Of a DNA stretch of 9,408 nucleotides, positions 5,211 to 9,408 are shown one piece after another. Both the position numbers and the translations under genes were made by a program. The notes beneath the pieces were generated by a model that was given only the letters and a program-made list of their open reading frames with translations, made no database searches and was not told where the DNA came from. Source of the DNA: RUG12395 sp045541735 (GTDB lineage Bacteria; Bacillota; Clostridia; Oscillospirales; CAG-272); contig JAZQJQ010000068.1 of NCBI GenBank assembly GCA_045541735.1, positions 1 through 9,408 on the forward strand. The letters are read 5' to 3'. Numbering within the stretch: the first letter of the stretch is position 1; each line of letters opens with the position of its first letter.

Positions 5211-7257
5211 GAAAAACGGTTACCTTGAATGCGGTGAATATCTAATCACCTGGGCATTCGGTCACCTTTTTTCGCTATGCGATATCGAGGAATACACCCC
5301 CGGCACCGAGGGACAGCGCTGGACGATGGATAATCTTCCGTGCTTTCCCGAAGAGTTCAGGTTCCGCATACGAAGCGGCAGTGACAAAAAACCGGATGCG
5401 GGAGTGGAAAGGCAGTTCGGCGTTATCCGCGCGCTCTGCAGAAGAGATGACGTTACCACTATAGTAAACGCTGGCGACTCCGACCGCGAGGGTGAGATAA
5501 TAGTGCGCCTTTGCGTAGATAACGCAATGCGTGACGTCGAAAAGAAGCCGGTGTGCCGTCTTTGGCTCCCCGACCAGACACCGCAGACCATAAAAGCCGC
5601 GATCGAGGAGATGCGCTCCGACAGCGAGTACGATAATCTTGCAAACGAAGGCTTTGCGCGCACGTATATCGACTGGCTGTACGGTGTGAATCTCACCCGT
5701 TACGCAACGTTAAAGACCGGCTCCCTTCTGCGTGTCGGCAGAGTTATCGTGCCGATAGTAAAAGCCATTTATGACCGCGATATGACGATACGCAATTTCG
5801 TGCCCGAAAAGTATTACGTTATCCGCAGCTGCGAAAAGACCAACGGCGAGGACGTGGAGCTTGTAAGCAAGGAAAAATTCTCTGCAGACAAGCTTGAAGA
5901 CGCAAAGCAGCTATGCGAGCTGTACAATGCCCAAACAGCGACGGTCACCGCCGTAAAAAAGAAGCGCGACACGCTTCAGCCGGGTAAGCTTTATTCACTT
6001 TCCAAACTCCAAAGCATGCTCGGAAAAAAATACAAGATGCCGATGGAAAAAAGCCTTGAGGTACTGCAAAAGCTCTACGAGGACGGCTACGTTACCTATC
6101 CCCGTACAAACTCCGAATACCTCGCTACAGCCGAGCAGGGCAAGATGAAAAGGATAATCGAAGGTGTCGCCAAACTCGGTTATCCCGTGCAGTTCCGTTT
6201 TTCCAAGACGATATTTGACGATAAAAAGATAGAAAGCCACTCGGCACTCACCCCCACCTACAAGATACCCGACGTTAAAAGCCTTACGGATGACGAAAAA
6301 AAGGTATACTCCGCCATATTCCGCCGCTTTGTTGCCGTTTTCTGCGCCGAAGAATGCAAGGTGGATAAAACGACCATAACCATTGCCGTAGGCAGCCTTG
6401 AGGAATTTACCCTCAAGGGAATGATGATAGCAGAGCCCGGTTGGACAAAATACGACGATTACGATAAAAAAGACAAGGTGCTTCCCTCGCTTAACAAGGG
6501 CGATACGGTTAATATAAGCTTCGCCCCGCAGGAAAAGGAGACCACTCCGCCCAAGCATTACACTATAGAAACGCTTAACAACTATTTAAAAAACCCTTTC
6601 CGCGAGGAAAAAGCCGCCGCGGAAACGGAAAGTGACGAGGAAGAATACCGTGCGGTATTCGAGGGGCTTGAGCTGGGTACCGAGGCAACGCGCACCTCAA
6701 TTATCGATAACGCAAAGAAAAGCGGTTACATAGAGCTGAAAAAGGACGTGTACCGAATACTTCCGGGCGGAGAATTCCTTATTGAATCCCTTATCCGTAT
6801 GGGTATTTCAATGGATAAATATAAGACCGCCGAGCTTGGCAAGGCACTGAAAAAGGTGTTCAGAGGAGAGATAGAGGTAAAGGACAGCGTTAAGATAGCC
6901 GAGGACGAGATCGCCGCTGTTTTTGAACACAAAAACCTCCCCACCGACAGCGACGACGGTATTATGGGTGACGTTGCGGGCAAATGCCCCCTTTGCGGCG
7001 GTGACGTACGCCGTACCACCTTTGGCTACGGATGCGCCAATTACCGCGTAAAAGGCTGTAAATTCGGCTTCAGAAACGTTATCTGCAAGCGCACCGTTTC
7101 CATTGAGAATGCACGTCTGCTTCTCGCTGAGGGCAAGACCGCGCTTATTAAAGGCTTTATCTCCAAGGCGGGCAAGCCGTTTGATGCCTTTCTCACCCTT
7201 CAAAACGGGGAGGTCAAATTCGAATTTCCCCGCGCGGATATTAATACCCGCAGATGA
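5140..7257 (+). CDS. topB: DNA topoisomerase III (type IA)
   Basis: 705 residues, normal for TopB. The TOPRIM domain begins MILIIAEKPSLARNIA (Glu7) and carries the acidic triad in GDSDREGE (Asp113, Asp115, Glu117). The catalytic tyrosine is Tyr320 in GYVTYPRTNSEYL. The core domains run to about residue 600. A four-cysteine zinc ribbon follows (CPLC at 616-619, Cys632, Cys640), then a Toprim C-terminal repeat segment (NARLLLAEGKTALIKGFISK, then GKPFDAFLTL). The enzyme nicks and religates single-stranded DNA through a 5'-phosphotyrosine link, relaxing negative supercoils and resolving recombination or replication intermediates. ATG 5140 matches the family N-terminus, with AAAGG 10 nt upstream (5125-5129). 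It overlaps the end of the flippase gene, so it is probably co-transcribed with it. No further gene follows in this operon: the next has its own promoter. Confidence 0.94.
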   Translation: MILIIAEKPSLARNIAGAIGSSNKKNGYLECGEYLITWAFGHLFSLCDIEEYTPGTEGQRWTMDNLPCFPEEFRFRIRSGSDKKPDAGVERQFGVIRALCRRDDVTTIVNAGDSDREGEIIVRLCVDNAMRDVEKKPVCRLWLPDQTPQTIKAAIEEMRSDSEYDNLANEGFARTYIDWLYGVNLTRYATLKTGSLLRVGRVIVPIVKAIYDRDMTIRNFVPEKYYVIRSCEKTNGEDVELVSKEKFSADKLEDAKQLCELYNAQTATVTAVKKKRDTLQPGKLYSLSKLQSMLGKKYKMPMEKSLEVLQKLYEDGYVTYPRTNSEYLATAEQGKMKRIIEGVAKLGYPVQFRFSKTIFDDKKIESHSALTPTYKIPDVKSLTDDEKKVYSAIFRRFVAVFCAEECKVDKTTITIAVGSLEEFTLKGMMIAEPGWTKYDDYDKKDKVLPSLNKGDTVNISFAPQEKETTPPKHYTIETLNNYLKNPFREEKAAAETESDEEEYRAVFEGLELGTEATRTSIIDNAKKSGYIELKKDVYRILPGGEFLIESLIRMGISMDKYKTAELGKALKKVFRGEIEVKDSVKIAEDEIAAVFEHKNLPTDSDDGIMGDVAGKCPLCGGDVRRTTFGYGCANYRVKGCKFGFRNVICKRTVSIENARLLLAEGKTALIKGFISKAGKPFDAFLTLQNGEVKFEFPRADINTRR

Positions 7258-7307
7258 CGGCGCCAAATACATCCCGTAGATCCTGCCGAGGTTGATGCTA
7301 CTTTATA

Positions 7308-7336
7308 TTGACAAGTTCGCACATTAATGCTAAAAT
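7308..7336 (+). promoter_or_regulatory. Sigma-A promoter of asnA (extended -10)
   Basis: TTGACA (7308-7313), a 17-nt spacer, and TAAAAT (7331-7336) with TGC just before the -10 box (an extended -10 element). This is a perfect -35, a 5/6 -10 and ideal spacing. Transcription would start near 7343, leaving a leader of about 24 nt with GGAAG (7356-7360) 6 nt before ATG 7367. The leader is too short for a T-box or other riboswitch. Confidence 0.85.
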
Positions 7337-7366
7337 ATCCCCATATTTGTATTTTGGAAGTGTATT

Positions 7367-8374
7367 ATGAAAAACCTTTATATCCCGGAGGGCTACACCC
7401 CCGCACTCGATCTCAGAATGACGCAGGTGGCAATAAAAAAAGTTAAGGACTTTTTTGAAAGAGACCTTGCCATCGCAATGAACCTCACCCGCGTTTCCGC
7501 TCCGCTTTTCGTTCAGTCCAACAGCGGTCTTAACGATACACTCAGCGGTGTTGAACGCCCCGTGGGATTCGACATCTTCTCCGGCGAGAGCTTTGAGATA
7601 GTGCAAAGTCTTGCAAAGTGGAAGCGCATGGCGCTCGAGAGCTACGGCTTTGAAAAGGGCGAAGGTCTTTACACCGATATGAGCGCGATAAGACGCGATG
7701 AGGAGCCTGATAACATCCACTCCATTTACGTTGACCAGTGGGACTGGGAAAAGGTCATCACCGCAGAGGACCGCACCCTTGATTACCTCAAGCGCGCCGT
7801 AAGGCACATCTACGGTGCACTGCATCACACCGAGATATACATAGCACAGGAATATAAGTTCATCGACCGTCTCCTTCCGGAGCATATATTTTTTATTACC
7901 TCTCAGGAACTTGAGGATATGTACCCCGGCCTCACTCCAAAGCAGAGAGAGTATGAGATAACAAAAGAGCACGGTGCAGTGTTCATTGCCCAGATCGGCG
8001 GCAAGCTGAGATCGGGCAAGCCGCACGACGGACGCGCGCCCGACTATGACGATTGGTCCTTAAACGGTGACATACTCGTTTACTACCCCGTGCTTGATAT
8101 AGCGCTGGAGCTTTCCTCTATGGGTATACGCGTTGACCGCAAGGCACTCCTTTCCCAGCTTGAGGAGCGCGGTTGTATGGAAAGAACCGCGCTTCCCTTC
8201 CACAAGGCGCTTCTTGAGGATAAGCTTCCCCTCACCATCGGCGGCGGTATCGGTCAGTCGAGAATGTGTATGTTCTTCCTCAGAAAAGCACACATAGGCG
8301 AGGTGCAGTCCTCCTATTGGTCGCCCGAGGTAAGAAATGAATTTTTAAAGCGCGGTGTCGAGCTGCTTAAATGA
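7367..8374 (+). CDS. asnA: Aspartate-ammonia ligase (asparagine synthetase A)
   Basis: 335 residues, the family's usual length. AsnA makes asparagine from aspartate and ammonia with ATP (to AMP and PPi) in the cytosol, using a fold related to class II aminoacyl-tRNA synthetases. Recognisable blocks are LYIPEGYTPALDLRMTQ at the N-terminus, NLTRVSAPLFVQSNSGLND near 39-57, SGVERPV, LYTDMSAIRRDEEPDNIHS (101-119), VDQWDWEKVI (122-131), and the motif-3-like GGGIGQSRMCMF (292-303) near the C-terminus. No gap or missing segment is apparent. The gene is a single unit: it has its own strong promoter upstream and a strong terminator 7 nt past its stop, so it is separate from topB. Use of ammonia rather than glutamine as donor follows from the AsnA family. 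Confidence 0.95.
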   Translation: MKNLYIPEGYTPALDLRMTQVAIKKVKDFFERDLAIAMNLTRVSAPLFVQSNSGLNDTLSGVERPVGFDIFSGESFEIVQSLAKWKRMALESYGFEKGEGLYTDMSAIRRDEEPDNIHSIYVDQWDWEKVITAEDRTLDYLKRAVRHIYGALHHTEIYIAQEYKFIDRLLPEHIFFITSQELEDMYPGLTPKQREYEITKEHGAVFIAQIGGKLRSGKPHDGRAPDYDDWSLNGDILVYYPVLDIALELSSMGIRVDRKALLSQLEERGCMERTALPFHKALLEDKLPLTIGGGIGQSRMCMFFLRKAHIGEVQSSYWSPEVRNEFLKRGVELLK

Positions 8375-8380
8375 AAACCC

Positions 8381-8414
8381 GCCCCGTGAACTCCCGTTCA
8401 CGGGGCATTTTTTG
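8381..8414. terminator. Bidirectional rho-independent terminator after asnA
   Basis: GCCCCGTGAAC (8381-8391) pairs perfectly with 8396-8406 around a 4-nt loop and is followed on the plus strand by A then six Ts (8408-8413). Read from the minus strand, the same 11-bp stem is followed by GGGTTTTCATTT, so it can also end the small minus-strand gene whose stop codon is at 8415. Convergent genes share it. Confidence 0.9.
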
Positions 8415-8660
8415 TCAAAAATCGTGTCTGAATCCGCCGTTACTTCCAAACATCTCAAAGGTGTTTACTATTTCCTCAATTTTTTGAAAGCATTCCGGGT
8501 CCTCAAGACTCTCATCTTCTATTATTGCTTTTATTTGCTTGAGCATATTGTAACACGTCATTTCAACAGCTGCATTCGGGTCTATCGTACAATTTGTAAA
8601 CTTCACCTCCACCAATCGGCTTCTCAACATCCTTACCAATATGTCTTTATACAATTCCAT
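8415..8660 (-). CDS. Small uncharacterised protein, 81 residues, divergent from a Cro/CI regulator
   Basis: I do not recognise a named domain. The product starts MELYKDILVRMLRSRLVEVKF, has a cysteine-containing middle (TNCTIDPNAAVEMTCYNMLK), an acidic helical stretch (AIIEDESLEDPECFQKIEEI) and the end FGSNGGFRHDF. It is predicted soluble and mostly helical, with no signal or membrane segment. ATG 8660 is chosen because TGAGGT (8670-8665 on the minus strand) lies 4-6 nt upstream. The longer frame would need GTG at 8675 without an RBS. A perfect consensus promoter (8735 to 8707) lies upstream with a leader of about 40 nt, and a shared terminator ends it. Base composition is more AT-rich than topB or asnA, consistent with recent acquisition. 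The head-to-head regulator probably controls it. Function unknown. Confidence 0.7.
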   Translation of the reverse strand: MELYKDILVRMLRSRLVEVKFTNCTIDPNAAVEMTCYNMLKQIKAIIEDESLEDPECFQKIEEIVNTFEMFGSNGGFRHDF

Positions 8661-8676
8661 ATATACCTCAACCACA

Positions 8677-8721
8677 TATGGGGATTATATCCCCTTAATA
8701 ATTTAGATTATAACCCCCATA
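8677..8721. promoter_or_regulatory. Inverted-repeat operator candidate between the divergent small genes
   Basis: TATGGGGATTATA on the plus strand (8677-8689) recurs on the minus strand as TATGGGGGTTATA (8721 to 8709), 12 of 13 bases matching, with 19 nt between the arms. The left copy is also half of a tight palindrome, GGGGAT-TAT-ATCCCC (8680-8694). So there are three GGGGRTWATA half-sites in 45 bp. The right one covers the -10 box of the minus-strand promoter and the left lies just downstream of that start site. This is the arrangement expected for repressor sites of the adjacent Cro/CI protein. Confidence 0.6.
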
Positions 8722-8730
8722 ATAGATAAT
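8702..8730 (+). promoter_or_regulatory. Weak candidate promoter for the Cro/CI regulator gene
   Basis: TTTAGA (8702-8707, 4/6) and GATAAT (8725-8730, 5/6) are separated by 17 nt on the plus strand. This predicts a start near 8737 and a short leader holding GGAGGG (8741-8746). The region is AT-rich, and other pairings such as TTAATA/CATAAT are possible. It overlaps the minus-strand promoter almost base for base, so the two would compete. Confidence 0.4.
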
Positions 8731-8735
8731 GTCAA
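8707..8735 (-). promoter_or_regulatory. Perfect consensus sigma-A promoter for the 81-residue protein gene
   Basis: On the minus strand, TTGACA (8735-8730), a 17-nt spacer and TATAAT (8712-8707) match the housekeeping consensus at all 12 positions. The predicted start is near 8700, giving a leader of about 40 nt that includes the GGGGAT palindrome. Such a strong promoter is usually held down by a repressor, and the operator-like repeats overlap it. Confidence 0.88.
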
Positions 8736-8751
8736 GTTATGGAGGGAAATT

Positions 8752-8952
8752 ATGATAATTTTCGATAAGCTTTGGGTCATTATGGAACAAAAAGGCATAT
8801 CCACCTATACGTTACGTGAAAAATGCGGCATCGACAGCAAAACCGTTCGCCGTCTTAAAGCGAATGAAAACATTGAAACGAAAACGCTTGATAAGCTTTG
8901 TTGCGCACTGGACTGCAAAATTGAGGATATTGCCGAATACGTAAAAGAATAA
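8752..8952 (+). CDS. Cro/CI-type (XRE superfamily) small transcriptional regulator
   Basis: 66 residues, essentially one helix-turn-helix domain. The first helix is FDKLWVIMEQKGI; the turn and recognition helix are TYTLREKCGIDSKTVRRLKA, about residues 18-37; and the C-terminal half, ETKTLDKLCCALDCKIEDIAEYV, is the pattern of the HTH_26-type Cro/CI family. These proteins bind short palindromic operators as dimers and usually repress their own and neighbouring promoters. GGAGGG (8741-8746) stands 5 nt before ATG 8752, a strong ribosome binding site. The gene is divergent from the 81-residue protein gene, with operator-like repeats in the 91 nt between them. That suggests an autoregulated two-gene module. 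Target and signal are unknown, and toxin-antitoxin or mobile-element control are both possible. Confidence 0.88.
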   Translation: MIIFDKLWVIMEQKGISTYTLREKCGIDSKTVRRLKANENIETKTLDKLCCALDCKIEDIAEYVKE

Positions 8953-8957
8953 AAACC

Positions 8958-8990
8958 GCGCCCCGCGAGCATTACCCGCGGGGCGCTTCT
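8958..8990. terminator. Bidirectional terminator between the regulator and transposase genes
   Basis: GCGCCCCGCG (8958-8967) pairs perfectly with 8977-8986 around a 9-nt loop. On the plus strand it is followed by TTCTATTATTCTTT; on the minus strand by GGTTTTTATTC. The T-run is better on the minus strand, so it probably serves chiefly the transposase gene, while also ending the regulator transcript 5 nt after its stop. Confidence 0.8.
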
Positions 8991-8991
8991 A

Positions 8992-9408
8992 TTATTCTTT
9001 ATTTTTTATTGCTTCCTCTAAAAGTCTTTTTCTCGGATTATCCAATATGTAGTTTTTGTGCTTGCGGTAATCCTCGCTATCGCGGATCACGTGGTCGTAA
9101 TACGAACGTTGAAAAATCCTTTCAACTCCGTATTTTTCTTTACATAATCTCGAGGTCAGAGATTTAAACGTACAAACGATGTCGCTCAGCGTAGGGGAGG
9201 GGCTTGCTCCTCCCGCCCTTTCGGACACTATAACCATCGCGTGAATATGCTCCGGCATTATTACGTAATCGGATATTTTCAACCCATTATACCGTTTTTC
9301 TAAGGCAAACAACTGTTCTTCTGCAATCTCGCCGCAGGGTTTCAAAACAACATTTGCACCCATAAATGATTGATTACGGATTGCGGGAGGAGCAAGCCCC
9401 TCCCCTAC
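8992..9408 (-). CDS. REP-associated tyrosine transposase (RAYT, Y1/IS200-like), 5' end outside window
   Basis: 138 visible residues, open to the window edge on the minus strand. An ATG at 9363 exists, but the frame continues upstream (VGEGLAPPAIRNQSF) and family proteins need an N-terminal strand region with a YFVT.CT-type motif, so I treat this as partial. Visible motifs are SDYVIMPEHIHAMVIV, with the HUH metal-binding pair HIH; LSDIVCTFKSLTSRLC; and IFQRSYYDHVIRDSEDYRKH followed by NYILDNPRKRL, the C-terminal region that holds the nucleophilic tyrosine (probably one of the two in YRKHKNY). RAYTs are single-copy, domesticated relatives of IS200/IS605 TnpA that act on short REP palindromes. 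Two such palindromes lie inside this gene and are translated as RAGGASPSPT and VGEGLAPPA. No RBS or promoter is visible. Confidence 0.88.
   Translation of the reverse strand, partial: VGEGLAPPAIRNQSFMGANVVLKPCGEIAEEQLFALEKRYNGLKISDYVIMPEHIHAMVIVSERAGGASPSPTLSDIVCTFKSLTSRLCKEKYGVERIFQRSYYDHVIRDSEDYRKHKNYILDNPRKRLLEEAIKNKE
9191..9216 (+). repeat. REP-like hairpin element, copy 1 (inside the transposase gene)
   Basis: A 26-bp element beginning GTAGGGGAGG and ending CTCCTCCCGC. Bases 9195-9202 fold back on 9207-9214 with a CTTG loop and one G-T pair. It begins with the GTAG-type head seen on REP elements. It is the exact reverse complement of 9383-9408 and lies in frame, encoding AGGASPSPT on the transposase strand. 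Confidence 0.85.
9383..9408 (-). repeat. REP-like hairpin element, copy 2, inverted (at window edge)
   Basis: All 26 bases are the reverse complement of 9191-9216, with 166 bp between the copies. It ends exactly at the window edge, so the match may extend further. In the transposase frame it encodes VGEGLAPPA. A perfect inverted pair inside a RAYT gene suggests recent insertion or gene conversion of the element family the enzyme acts on. Confidence 0.85.

Noticed and set aside
5995..6558. Long minus-strand open frame (187 codons) inside topB
   Set aside because: It lies fully opposite a certain topoisomerase III gene, has no RBS or family features, and is explained by the codon bias of the sense strand.
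7258..7307. Terminator for topB in the gap before asnA
   Set aside because: Only a weak GTAG/CTAC pairing is visible, with no stable stem or T-run; no terminator can be supported.
7298..8026. Minus-strand open frame of 242 codons opposite asnA
   Set aside because: asnA is unmistakable on the plus strand with promoter and terminator; the antisense frame has no recognisable domain and its end overlaps the asnA promoter.
8661..8675. GTG at 8675 as start of the 81-residue protein
   Set aside because: No ribosome binding site precedes it, whereas TGAGGT lies at the right distance before ATG 8660.
1..9408. CRISPR array, tRNA/rRNA, riboswitch or T-box
   Set aside because: No regularly spaced direct repeats, cloverleaf, or conserved leader motifs were seen on either strand.

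Overview
The window reads as chromosomal DNA of an anaerobic, spore-forming Clostridia-type Firmicute. From about base 575 onward the composition is moderately GC-rich, in the style of Oscillospirales and related gut lineages, and the gene order GerW - DacF-type carboxypeptidase - RluB-type pseudouridine synthase - SpoVB-type flippase is typical of that group. The first ~574 bases are visibly AT-richer, use different codons, and carry an unrelated locus: the 3' end of ylxM followed by the start of ffh. The ffh reading frame stops being Ffh just before its P-loop and continues in frame into what looks like the C-terminus of a DUF2953 (YtfI-like) protein, the normal upstream neighbour of GerW. 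The window is therefore probably a junction of two genomic sources (assembly or amplification chimera), or less likely a real rearrangement.

Layout: 1-243 ylxM 3' end (+); 245-775 ffh/DUF2953 hybrid (+); 781-1224 GerW/YtfJ-type sporulation protein (+); 1261-2370 D-Ala-D-Ala carboxypeptidase (+); 2386-3105 23S-type pseudouridine synthase (+); 3115-3522 small GNAT-like protein (+); 3547-3591 a perfect 15-bp hairpin covering the ribosome binding site of the next gene; 3594-5210 SpoVB/MATE-type flippase with a TTG start (+), overlapping 5140-7257 topoisomerase III (+); 7308-7336 a strong sigma-A promoter; 7367-8374 aspartate-ammonia ligase AsnA (+) ending in a bidirectional terminator. The run 781-7257 is close-packed and co-directional, so it probably forms one or two operons that combine spore/envelope functions (GerW, carboxypeptidase, lipid-linked precursor flippase) with housekeeping RNA and DNA enzymes.

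The last kilobase is accessory in character. A small uncharacterised gene (8415-8660, -) and a Cro/CI-type regulator (8752-8952, +) diverge from an AT-rich control region that holds a perfect consensus sigma-A promoter on the minus strand and a set of GGGGRTTATA inverted repeats that look like operators. After a second GC-rich bidirectional terminator comes a REP-associated tyrosine transposase (RAYT/Y1 family, -) running off the right edge. Its coding frame contains two exact inverted 26-bp copies of a REP-like hairpin element. No tRNA, rRNA, CRISPR array or riboswitch was recognised.
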